A stretch of DNA of 64,000 nt. Source: Laetiporus sulphureus 93-53. Taxonomy: Eukaryota > Basidiomycota > Agaricomycetes > Polyporales > Laetiporaceae. Below the pieces are notes generated by a model, which worked only from the letters and a program-made list of their open reading frames with translations, was not told the DNA's origin and did not search any database. Location of the stretch: positions 1-64,000 of the forward strand of contig NW_024468580.1 of NCBI RefSeq assembly GCF_001632365.1. The letters run 5' to 3'. The position numbers and the translations under genes were made by a program. Shown here piece after piece: positions 1-9,377 of the stretch. Each line of letters starts with the position of its first letter. Position 1 is the stretch's first letter.

Positions 1-2110
1 GGTTGCGGAGCCTCCCGCGGGCTCTGGAAGAACGTCGGTGGCGCGAGCTTTGTGGGAAGCGACGTGGACGTGGGTAGCAGAGGAGGGTGCGGCAGCGCGG
101 GGGGGTTATTGCGTCGCACGGGGCGCCGGATGAACGGCACACTTTTGGCTTTCCGCAGTGGAGACTCGGGGCGCGCGCCCGTGGTGACAGCGGTATGAAC
201 AGCCTCAGCGCCGCCATCGTGATGGGCATCAGACTTGCGGGCGCTCACGGCGCCAGACTCCCATTGAGCGTATGCTTGGAGACGATCAAAGGTAGCAGTG
301 ACATCTCCCGTCCTCTTCTCACCGTCCGCAGCATTGACATCCACCTTTGCGTTAGAAAGCGATGCCGATCTCTGCCTTTGCCTTTCCTTCCGTGACTTCT
401 CAAAGTCGAACTGCGGCAGCTGTGGCCTCGTGGGCGGGGCTGCGCTTGGGTCGTCCGCAACGGACGTGCCCGCTGCCGACGCGAATGGTGAGAAGCCCAC
501 GCGGCCGAACGTGTTGGGCGTGAGGAGTGGCGGCGGCGTGAGAAGCGGCGGCGAGGGGAAATGCTCGGTTATCTGTGGCGCCGAGTCTGCGCTGGAAGAC
601 GCGCCCTCATGCGCGCTCTCCATGATGAGTCTATCATTTGGCGCGGACTCGGCTTCACGCGAGTCCTCGCCGATGGGTTCGAGCGAGGGAGTTGAGTGCG
701 GGCATCCCGAGCCGGATGCAGAAAACATGTCGCTATCGATGTCCTTCTCAGCCTCACCGTCCGTCTCGTCGTATTCGCTGTCGCTATCGAAGAAACAGCC
801 CGTGCCGATCGTTCCGTGGTCGCGATCGTATTCCTCGAGCTGCTTGCCATGCACTTCCGGGCCGTACGCCGCAAGCTTCGCGATGCTCAACTCCAGGCGC
901 GCCATGCTCTCGTCCGGGTCAACGACAGTGAGCCTATTCATCCCGGTGGGTACGCATCCAGCGCTCATGTGGACTTGCGGACGCGGACGTGTGGAGGGGG
1001 CAGGCGGGAGAGGAATATTTGGCGGTGAGAGGTGCGGTACCGAAGCACCTCGTAGTGCAAAGCCAGAGGCGAGAGAAAGCGGGAATTCGGGCGTGGAAGA
1101 TGGAGGAGCGGGAAATGCGGCGGCGAGAGAACGTGTGATCGAATACAGGGAGGAACAGCCAGAAGACGAGACTGACGAGGCACAGGAAAAGGGGGAGTGA
1201 TGCCCAAGCTCTGGCTCGGGAGACGGCGAGACAGAAGGGAGCTCAGACTGGGCCTCCCAGGAAAAGTCGTTCTCATCGGTCTCAGTGGCGTCTACTCGCG
1301 CTTGTGAGTCCGTCGCGTATAGTAACAGGATATCATGCGATACGTACCCGACTTTATGCTCACGGCGTTCGGTGGAGAGCGTGGAGAAAGTGCAAGCGGG
1401 CGTGCAAGGCTGGCACGGATAGCCTCGGAGAAATGGGTACGCGAGTGGAAATGCACGGCGCGGCGACGGTGGGCGCGCTCCTCACGGGAAGGCTCTTCCT
1501 CGGGAGAGGGAAGGGCGGCGAGCCGGGCGAGGTCGACGATCCCGAGGCCGGTGGCGACGGGCAGGGTCTTGCGCTCAGGAGTTTGGTTTGGAGCAGGCGG
1601 ACGCCCGATGGGTAATAGTGATGGGCTTAGTTTAGCGTCGGTGGGAGAAGTCGAGCGCACAGGGGTGGAATAGCGGACTCCGTCGTAGGATGGGGAGAGC
1701 GAGGAACGGGAGTAGAGTGACTTGTGTCTATGCGATGCAGTCTCGGGTTGGGAGAGAGGCTCGGGAGGGGTGACGGGGGAGTACCAGGAGACCGAGCTGG
1801 AGGAGGGCGAGGGCAACGTGCGGGGATGAGATGCTGGAAAGGCGTATGACTGCATAGTGGATTTGCTGGCTGTGGATAGGAGAGACCTCACGGAGGGGAG
1901 AGGAGCGAGGACAGTCTGTGGGGATGGTCGAGGACGAAGTCGAACACAGGGGATATTGTCGGAGGCGGAACTGGGCGCCTGGCTGACAGCTGTGAAGATG
2001 TGAGATGTTGATATACGAGCTATCGAGGAGACTAATTGCATTGATGTAGCGTTTTGATTGTGCCGAAACACAGTTTGATACGCTGATACATGCGCTCGCT
2101 GGAACAGCAT
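1..2110 (-). CDS. Ser/Pro-rich hypothetical protein, 3' part outside window
   Basis: The reading frame is open on the minus strand from the left edge up to 1,291. A 56-nt intron (1,347 to 1,292, GTACGT...TAG, phase 1) joins it to an upstream frame reaching 2,110. Starts are possible at 2,110 or, more conservatively, at the Met at 1,855. The protein is low-complexity and rich in Ser, Pro, Arg and acidic residues. It has an acidic patch (DATETDENDFSW) just after the intron, a Ser/Asp-rich block (FDSDSEYDETDGEAEKD) and a repeated PPLLTP stretch. No catalytic domain or membrane segment is visible. A plus-strand frame at 298-1,200 is the antisense shadow of this exon. I do not recognise the family; the composition suggests a disordered, possibly phosphorylated fungal-specific protein. 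The existence of the gene is moderately secure; the start is uncertain. Confidence 0.6.
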
Positions 2111-2210
2111 TACCCAGGCAGTCTAATGCACAACTCGCAAGCACAGCAGCTCGTGCGGCGGCGAGCGAGCAGCCGCCATCGCAAGTTGACGGCGTGTCAT
2201 TCTCTGACAC

Positions 2211-3558
2211 GGTAAGGGGCGGTCAGTTCGACACATTTCCGCAGACAAGGCCGCGGAATTTTCTTCCGGACTGAGGGAAAGAGGAGGAGAATATACGCAC
2301 GGCGGACGTAAGGAGGACTCGGCGCCACACGCGCGTCCTCGGGACTGTCAGGCACTCATAACTGCCGCATTGTGATTAGCGTCAACTCTTACTGTATCGT
2401 CTGTATAGATCGGCCATGTCTGTTAACTCCTTTGTGCACTTCTGCTCGGCTGTACCTTGACACTTGTGCGAACACGAATACATACGAGGACATATCGGCC
2501 CCATACCTGGTATTCGTACGACATTGCAGTCGACAAGCGGGTACTGATGCTTCTACGAGTATCTCACCATCTCACTTTAGCCTTCGTAGAAGAAGACGGT
2601 CGTTCCTCTATGCTCTCGCTTGACAGAATGAACGAAATTCCATTCATGGCTTCCAGGTCCTGGTCTCCCTCCTATTGCGCCAGCTATACGGTCCAGACGC
2701 TTTCACCCATCAAAGGCACAAGGACAATCGTCATCGTGCAATCACATCGTTATAGGAGTCCTTGGATTCTCGTGAGCACCTATTTATAGCAAGTTCATAG
2801 TCTCTCGCGGCAGGATGTGAACGATGTCAGTCTTTGTTGGTAGCCTGTCCCAACCACCCAATTGACGATCACACATGACAAGCTGGGCTATTCGGAGCTC
2901 TCAGGCTTTCCTCGACCCGTCAACCGCAGGTTGAGTACCTGTCCGGAGGGCCACGAAAAAATCTGCGCTAGGACTGACGTTGGCTAACGAGCGTCAGCGA
3001 ATCCTCAGGAAACTATGCATGAAGTCAGATGAGAGAAACGCCACACCGCGCACTGTGTATATTACTGTCACACCAATGGTGGATACCACTTACCAGAGCA
3101 CACAGTGCGCACCGGGACCGAGCACCGCGAACACCATTCGGCCCCGGATGCTCGCGGTCAGAAATATACCACGTGCGTGTGTGTGTGAAAAGAAGCATCC
3201 GATCTGTGCGAAAACTGTTAGCGATGAAGGGCGAGAGAAGACGGGCAGCAGCCCACGCACTCAGAATGCCTAGAATGAGCAATGATAAGTAAGAAAAATG
3301 AAGTAAAACAGTAGGGCTATGCATACCTGATTCGCCATGCGACAACCGGATGAAGAAATGAGTAAGGTAAGCAGTGTAAAGGACCGGAACTGAAGCGAAA
3401 GACGAAGTGAGAAGAGGGAACCTGCACGACAGTGGAGCGCAATATCGCTAAAGCGTTTACTAGACCAAACAGAGGCTAAGTCTCAGCGACCTTTAACGGT
3501 GGAATCAAGCTCGGACGATGTCGCTCCCCGGTGGCCACCGCGTCGCGCTTATGGTCCC
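2211..3558. other. Intergenic region, no convincing gene
   Basis: Short frames occur on both strands, but none has splice structure or family resemblance. A minus-strand frame at 3,025-3,345 contains one hydrophobic stretch and could be a small membrane protein, but support is weak. A segment at about 2,907-2,980 is a diverged copy of 15,312-15,385. The region ends at the target-site duplication of the gypsy insertion. Confidence 0.5.
2907..2980 (+). repeat. Dispersed ~75-bp repeat, copy A
   Basis: It aligns with 15,312-15,385 through shared blocks TTTCC-CGACCCGTC, GAGGGCCACGAAAA and CTGCGC-AGGAC. Identity looks like roughly 80 percent by eye. Both copies are non-coding. It may be a fragment of a SINE or another short interspersed element. 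Confidence 0.5.
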
Positions 3559-3563
3559 AGGTC
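3559..3563. repeat. Target-site duplication, left copy (AGGTC)
   Basis: The five bases AGGTC immediately precede the left LTR and recur immediately after the right LTR (13,157-13,161). This is the 5-bp duplication expected from a Ty3/gypsy integrase and shows that both ends are from one insertion event. Confidence 0.93.
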
Positions 3564-4009
3564 TGTGAAGGATCTCAGGAACTCCTGGGTCCGCTCTCGC
3601 CTATCCCGTCAGGGATCTTTAGCTTAAGTGGAGGAGTAAAGACCAACTCGAAACTGAGGGGTAGGCCTCAGCTCGAGCGGGTATATATACAAGAGGGGCC
3701 AGACCCCTGGTACTGGGTGTAAGACCCTGCGTACCCTAGGTTTGTAATAATACATCATTATGGCGTACTATGGCGTGCCCGGGTCTAGTGGAGTCCGTCT
3801 AAGTCTAGGAGTGTCTATGGAGTCCAGACCTATGATGTCACTATGACGTAGGGTCACGTGACTGATACTTGTCCGAGGGATGTCCGCGTGGCGTGGGTAT
3901 ACTAGGATATACACGTGGAGGCGTAGTGGTACATACTATATATGGTAACTAGGTGGATAAATAATGGTCCGTGGGCGCTTGAGACTTATGGCACGGAAAA
4001 ACCGTGACA
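3564..4009 (-). repeat. 3' LTR of the young chromovirus
   Basis: On the minus strand the LTR starts TGTCACGG and ends CCTTCACA, giving the usual TG...CA ends. It matches 12,711-13,156 over all 446 bases except one. It includes the TATATATA element and the AGTTTCGAGTT motif discussed for the 5' LTR. It lies directly after the polypurine tract. Confidence 0.95.
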
Positions 4010-4022
4010 GTACCCCCCCTCC
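4010..4022 (-). other. Polypurine tract
   Basis: On the minus strand the sequence GGAGGGGGGGTAC abuts the 3' LTR. A G-rich purine run at this place is where plus-strand DNA synthesis is primed in LTR retrotransposons. Confidence 0.85.
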
Positions 4023-4052
4023 AGGCCGAAGTGTCCTCACGAGGCTTGAATT

Positions 4053-7000
4053 CTAGTCGTAGATGCGCGGGTGTACAGCTTGTAGGTTCCATTTGGTTTT
4101 GGGTATCGGTGTCCGAGGACGTTCCGGGTTATATGTGGTATAGTTGGAGACGTCCTCCTCCTTCACCGGGGTATCCTTGAAACGCATACGTTGCCAGGGT
4201 ATTGGTGCATCATCGAGATAATAATAGCCGTGAGTGCGCTCCGGGCACTGGACCTTTCCTTCTTCTACGATCCACTGGGCGTTAACTGGGTATACAAATA
4301 GATGGTTGCGCGACTTGGGGGTTCCAACGAATAAGACCGTGTGGATATAGTGGTCTGGATTCGCTAGCCAGATGCAAACGACGTCGAACTTCTCAGGCAG
4401 CCCTATTTCTAGGCCGATTGGGGTATCGAGGGGTACGTGAAGTACGACATGGGCTTGGAACTTGCGCTTGTACCATCGTATCATTTTGTGATCCCAGTAG
4501 ATCTTTTCCTTCCACTCTTCCTCTTCCTCTTCCGTCCTTTTTCCTCCCTTACTGTCAGGTTCATCGTCGCTTTCTTCGTCTTCTTGAGCGCGGATCCTTT
4601 GACCACCGGGTATAGTAAGGAGATTAGGCGGTTTGGGCGCCTTGGGATGTAGTTTATGGAAGTTATTAAGTAATAGGATGTAGTCCTTTGCTATAGTAGA
4701 GCGGGGTATCCAGGTGTTCTCGGTGTCGTCCTTCCCTTTCCATTTGACCAAGTATAATAGTCCAGTCTTGGACTTTTTACTGTCGAGGATTTGGCTAATG
4801 GTAGGGGCTTCGCCTTCCGGAACGGGTATAGTAGTATCGTCCTTTTGTACGCTAAATTGTGCAGGGTGGTAGGGTATCAATAGGGATTCGTGGAAGACGG
4901 GGTGTATATGACACCAAGCTGGTGGAAGCTTGAGTCTGAATGCCGACTTCCCGACCTTTTCTACTATACTAAACGGTCCGTAACGTTTATCGTCCAGCTT
5001 CTTGCTTGGTCGAGTGGTCGTAATATTAGTTCCTTCTAGTAGTACCAGATCGCCCTTGGTATAAGCTGCATGGTCCGGGTATTTGCCATCGTGGTACTTC
5101 TTCATTATACCTTTTGCTTTAGTAAGGTGATTAGTCGCGTCCTTGGAAAGTTCCTCCATCTCTTTTGTCCATTCTTCGGCCGATTGGTTGCGGGGTTCTT
5201 TCCTGGTTTCGACTCCCGTGTAGGGATGGTATCCATGCGTAAGGTAGAATGGGGTATAACCGGTGCTTGCTTGTCTATGGTTTCGGTATGCGAACATAGC
5301 GAGGGGTATCTTGGATGGCCAGTCGTCCTGTCTATAAGAAGTATATATCCTCAAGTAGGTCTCTATTTCCTGGTTCATCCGTTCGGTCTGCCCATCCGTC
5401 TGAGGGTGGTAGGCAGTTGAAGGATTACCCTGGACGCCCAACTGTTGGTATACATCCTTAGTAAACGAGGATACGAACTGTGGTCCCCTGTCGGACCATA
5501 TCCTTTCTGCTAGTCCGTGTGCCGACATTACATGTTTAATGTACAAGTCCGCATAGTCCTTCGAGTTAATCGACTCCGTGCAGGGTATAGCGATAAAGTC
5601 TTTCGACTTCAGGTCTACAAATACAAGGATGGAGTCGTACCCATCTACAGTAGGTAGTTTTACAATAAGGTCCGTGGAGATGTACTGCCAGTTATGATCT
5701 GGAACTGGATTGGGCTCCAATGGTGCTGACCTATGTTGGCGGTTAGGTTTGGCCTTTTGACAGGTCCCACAACCTTTCACATACGCCGTAACATCCTTGA
5801 TCATCTCCGGCCACCAGTACGATCGCTTGATTAATTCCATGGTCCTTTCTATTCCTGGGTGTCCCATGAACGCGGCATCGTGGTGGGACTGTATTACTTT
5901 GCCGATTATTTCTTGGTTATTTGGGATTATGAGAATTTCACCCCCCCTCCAGAGTGTGCCGTCCTCGGCTGACTCGAGCTCCTTTTGAGGCAAAGTTTTC
6001 CATAATAAATATTCGGAAGAATGTATGGCGCAGAGGTCACGGATGGCATCTGTCCCCACAACTTTGGTACTCCGGAACAACTCGGCAGGTAATACGACCT
6101 GATTATCCAAGTGATCCATACCATCGTCATAGTCTGGGCGTCTGCTAAGAGCGTCTGCTGCGCTGTTTTTCTTGCCTGGGATATGATGGAGTTCGAAATC
6201 GTATTCAGCGAGGAATGACATCCAACGTGCTTGTCGGGGGTTGATCTTCTGAGGTTTCCTAAAATAGGTCAGATTAAGGTGATCAGTGAAGATCTGTACA
6301 GTATGTTTAGCGTGTATTAAGTAGTGTCGCCATTCTTCTAGACAATCTACAATAGCGAGAAGTTCCCTATCGTATACTTGATAGTTCTTCTCGGCGTCCT
6401 TGAACGACCTACTGTAGTACGATACTGGTACCCAAAGATTATCTTGCTTCTGCATAAGAACTGCCCCGAGGGCGAATTGCGAAGCATCTACTTCTACCAT
6501 AAATGGGTCCTCGTCCGTAGGTATGTGTACGATTGGGGCCGAGGTAAGGAGGTCCTTGAGGCCTTGGAAGGCACTTCGTTCAGTGTCTGTCCATTCCCAT
6601 TCCCGGTTGCCCGTAAGGTCCGAAAGAGGCTTAGCCAAGGAGCCGAAGCCTTTTACAAAACGTCTGTAATAATTACAAAATCCGAGGAACTGCTGAACGT
6701 CCTTCTTGGACCTGGGTTCCGGCCATTCTGCAATGCCGGCAACCTTTGCAGGATCCATGTGAAGTTTCCCATGGCCAATGATGTGACCTAGGTACTCGGT
6801 TTCTTCTACATGGAACTCGCATTTCTCAGGTTTGCACGTCAACTTGTGTTCTCGGAGTATTCTAAGTACCTGTCTTACAACCTGGCGATGTTCCTCCATG
6901 TCCTTGGTGAATATTAAGATATCGTCCAGGTATACCATAACTTTTCCAGTGAGGATTAGATCGTGGAAGATGTCATTCATCATCATTTGGAATGTTGATG

Positions 7001-9377
7001 GTGAATTAGTGAGTCCGAAGAACATCACTAGAGGTTCAAATAGACCTCGGTTCGTGACGAACGCGGCCTTTTCCTCATCTCCTTCTTTGATCCGTATGTT
7101 ATTATATCCCCACCGGATGTCTAGCTTAGAGTAGTACCGGGCTCCCTTAAGCCGGTCAAACAAATCATTGATTAGAGGGAGCGGGTATTTATTTTTCTTT
7201 GTTATTTCGTTGAGCCGTCTATAGTCCTGTACCGGCCTTAACTTGCCATCCTTTTTCTTGACAAAGAAGAAGGGGGCGCCCCAGGGGGATTTAGACTGTC
7301 GTATGCGACCAGTCTTAAGGTTTTCTTCGAGGAATATATCCAGAGCTTCTTGTTCTTTTACGCTCATTGGATATACCTTCCCGCAGAAAGGTTTCGCACC
7401 GTCTACTAGTTCTATGGCGTGGTCCCATACTCTGCGTTCAGGGAGCTGATCGAATTCAGCTTCCTCGAAGACTTCCTTATAATCCCAGTATTCTTCTGGA
7501 ACGACTTCTTGCATGCTCTTGGCTTTAGTACTCTTGCCTTGAGTGATGGCTAGGTCGGTGGCCTTGGTGGCTCGTATTTGTTCGTATTCGGAAAATTGTT
7601 TCCGAATGTAGTCGCTGTCCAATGCCAGCACCTTATCCCCATCTTCTAACTTGAGCTCCCCGCAGTTACAACGCGTGAAGCGAAGCGTGCGTTTAGCCCA
7701 GTCGATATCAGGGTTGTGATCTTCTAACCAATCGAACCCGAGGAACATATCGTGGTCCGAAAGGGTAGTCACATTGAATGATCGGCGCTCTCTATGGCCT
7801 TGGATAACTATGTCTAGTAATACATAATGGGTCATATCGCCATCTCGGTTGGGGGTCCCATCTGCGTTGAATACGCGGAGTGGTCGATCGAACGGTATCT
7901 TAGGTATCTGGAACTTAGATACGAATTGTTCGTCGATACAACACCCGGTGCAACCTGAATCTAGAAGGGCTTTGGCGGGTATATTCCTATCCCCAACTTC
8001 TATTGTTACGGGTATATCGATCTGGCGATGTCGTCGTACTGCACGGACGTTGAATTGTCCTCGCAGTTTAGTACCGGTCGATCCGAAGCCAGCAGTCCCT
8101 CTTGCTGTTTCTGCTATTTCCGTCACGACTTCGGTGATGGGGGTATCGTTTCGTTCCAAGATCAGTTGGGCAACTCGGTCCCCATACTCAATCTGGAACG
8201 GGGTATCAAGGGTATTGATTAGGAGTATTTTGACTCGTCCGACATAGTCCGAGTCTATTACTCCGGCTCCTACATCTATTCCATGTTTTACAGCCAGACC
8301 TGAGCGTGGAGCGATGCGTCCGTAGCATCCGCTGGGTATTATCAACTTCAGGCCGGTATCTACGAGGAGACGGGAACGTCCGGGAATGACCACTTCCTCC
8401 GCTAAATGCAGATCGTACCCTGCTGCGCCTTCTGTTTGACGGGTTGGTACGATGGCTTGCGGGTGGTCTAAAAATACACGCAGAGTGGTTTTCTGTGTCT
8501 TCTTCTCCGGTGTACGCCTTGCCGATGTCGAAGCTTCCACCTGCCGATTATCCGGAACTGAAGAAATGTTAGAAATCGAGCTATTCACGGAATTAAGCAC
8601 CGATGCTTCTTGATCCGGCCGAGCTCGATCAGGCACCACTAAGGTCCCGTCATCCCGAGACCCCGTTTTCGCTCTTACTACTGTTACATTAAAGTGGGCA
8701 CCACTACTTGTACCCATATTGTCCGACGTAGTGCTAGAAGTACAGGCGAGGGATGAAAGAATTGAAAAACGAGATCCAATAGGGCATGGTGGTGTGCTGT
8801 CGTCTGCATCAGGGGTACTGAATTTTCCCTTTCCTGAGCTTAGACCCTCCTGCCCACATCCCTCCAGGGTGTTTTCAGGTACGGCTTGATGGCGCTTCTC
8901 AGGCTTTGCCTCCACCACCATCAGCTCGACTCTCCCTGGGGACCTACCTTTTGGTGACCCGTCTAAACCATGGCCCTTCTCAGGTCTCGCGACCTCCGTG
9001 ACCATGGAATGGCCGTTAATGGTCAGGGGTGACCCGTGTAAACCAGGGCGCTTCTCAGGCTTTTGGGCCTCCACCACCGAGGAATGCACGTTACTGGTCG
9101 GCGAAATGGAAATGTCCGTATCGAGTCGAGAGTCCTGCAAGACTTGCGCACTTAAGCCTTGCCGAATTGAAAACCCGCCTGGTTGAGCAGAGCGGGGTTG
9201 GCCGCAATTGCCGCTTTGAATGCTCGTACGGCCTCGGTTTCTTCTACCGTACTGGCCCGAGCTGCAGGCTGGGCATCCTTTTTGCGCCAGCACTGCGCCT
9301 TTCCGTCGTAGTAGTGGGTGTGCCATATATCCGTGCACGACCCCTTCTCTGACCTTTCCTTTCCACAGGTACCACAC
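4053..9377 (-). CDS. pol: Pol polyprotein: dUTPase-PR-RT-RH-IN-chromodomain-extension
   Basis: The uninterrupted 1,774-codon frame overlaps gag by 226 nt in the -1 frame; the genuine Pol part probably starts near 9,169 after frameshifting. Domains in ORF residues are as follows. dUTPase at about 296-440 has all five motifs (AAGYDL, GRIAPRSGLA, GVIDSDYVG, GDRVAQL, RGTAGFGSTG). Aspartic protease follows at about 470 (LLDSGCTG). Reverse transcriptase has its YLDD centre near 815. RNase H is near 960 (VEVDASQFALGAVL). Integrase has an HHCC finger at about 1,165-1,205 and DDE residues in STDLIV, WSDRGPQF and QTDGQTERMNQE. The chromodomain is at about 1,525-1,573 (LYLVKWKG...ENTW). About 200 further residues hold an acidic linker and a compact region I do not recognise. 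A dUTPase before the protease is unusual for this family. It could lower dUTP during reverse transcription. Confidence 0.95.
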   Translation of the reverse strand: MWYLWKGKVREGVVHGYMAHPLLRRKGAVLAQKGCPACSSGQYGRRNRGRTSIQSGNCGQPRSAQPGGFSIRQGLSAQVLQDSRLDTDISISPTSNVHSSVVEAQKPEKRPGLHGSPLTINGHSMVTEVARPEKGHGLDGSPKGRSPGRVELMVVEAKPEKRHQAVPENTLEGCGQEGLSSGKGKFSTPDADDSTPPCPIGSRFSILSSLACTSSTTSDNMGTSSGAHFNVTVVRAKTGSRDDGTLVVPDRARPDQEASVLNSVNSSISNISSVPDNRQVEASTSARRTPEKKTQKTTLRVFLDHPQAIVPTRQTEGAAGYDLHLAEEVVIPGRSRLLVDTGLKLIIPSGCYGRIAPRSGLAVKHGIDVGAGVIDSDYVGRVKILLINTLDTPFQIEYGDRVAQLILERNDTPITEVVTEIAETARGTAGFGSTGTKLRGQFNVRAVRRHRQIDIPVTIEVGDRNIPAKALLDSGCTGCCIDEQFVSKFQIPKIPFDRPLRVFNADGTPNRDGDMTHYVLLDIVIQGHRERRSFNVTTLSDHDMFLGFDWLEDHNPDIDWAKRTLRFTRCNCGELKLEDGDKVLALDSDYIRKQFSEYEQIRATKATDLAITQGKSTKAKSMQEVVPEEYWDYKEVFEEAEFDQLPERRVWDHAIELVDGAKPFCGKVYPMSVKEQEALDIFLEENLKTGRIRQSKSPWGAPFFFVKKKDGKLRPVQDYRRLNEITKKNKYPLPLINDLFDRLKGARYYSKLDIRWGYNNIRIKEGDEEKAAFVTNRGLFEPLVMFFGLTNSPSTFQMMMNDIFHDLILTGKVMVYLDDILIFTKDMEEHRQVVRQVLRILREHKLTCKPEKCEFHVEETEYLGHIIGHGKLHMDPAKVAGIAEWPEPRSKKDVQQFLGFCNYYRRFVKGFGSLAKPLSDLTGNREWEWTDTERSAFQGLKDLLTSAPIVHIPTDEDPFMVEVDASQFALGAVLMQKQDNLWVPVSYYSRSFKDAEKNYQVYDRELLAIVDCLEEWRHYLIHAKHTVQIFTDHLNLTYFRKPQKINPRQARWMSFLAEYDFELHHIPGKKNSAADALSRRPDYDDGMDHLDNQVVLPAELFRSTKVVGTDAIRDLCAIHSSEYLLWKTLPQKELESAEDGTLWRGGEILIIPNNQEIIGKVIQSHHDAAFMGHPGIERTMELIKRSYWWPEMIKDVTAYVKGCGTCQKAKPNRQHRSAPLEPNPVPDHNWQYISTDLIVKLPTVDGYDSILVFVDLKSKDFIAIPCTESINSKDYADLYIKHVMSAHGLAERIWSDRGPQFVSSFTKDVYQQLGVQGNPSTAYHPQTDGQTERMNQEIETYLRIYTSYRQDDWPSKIPLAMFAYRNHRQASTGYTPFYLTHGYHPYTGVETRKEPRNQSAEEWTKEMEELSKDATNHLTKAKGIMKKYHDGKYPDHAAYTKGDLVLLEGTNITTTRPSKKLDDKRYGPFSIVEKVGKSAFRLKLPPAWCHIHPVFHESLLIPYHPAQFSVQKDDTTIPVPEGEAPTISQILDSKKSKTGLLYLVKWKGKDDTENTWIPRSTIAKDYILLLNNFHKLHPKAPKPPNLLTIPGGQRIRAQEDEESDDEPDSKGGKRTEEEEEEWKEKIYWDHKMIRWYKRKFQAHVVLHVPLDTPIGLEIGLPEKFDVVCIWLANPDHYIHTVLFVGTPKSRNHLFVYPVNAQWIVEEGKVQCPERTHGYYYLDDAPIPWQRMRFKDTPVKEEDVSNYTTYNPERPRTPIPKTKWNLQAVHPRIYD

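Noticed and set aside
298..1200. Plus-strand 300-codon ORF
   Set aside because: It is antisense to an open, Ser/Asp-rich minus-strand exon that joins through a good intron to an upstream exon; the plus-strand protein is Cys/Ser-rich noise.
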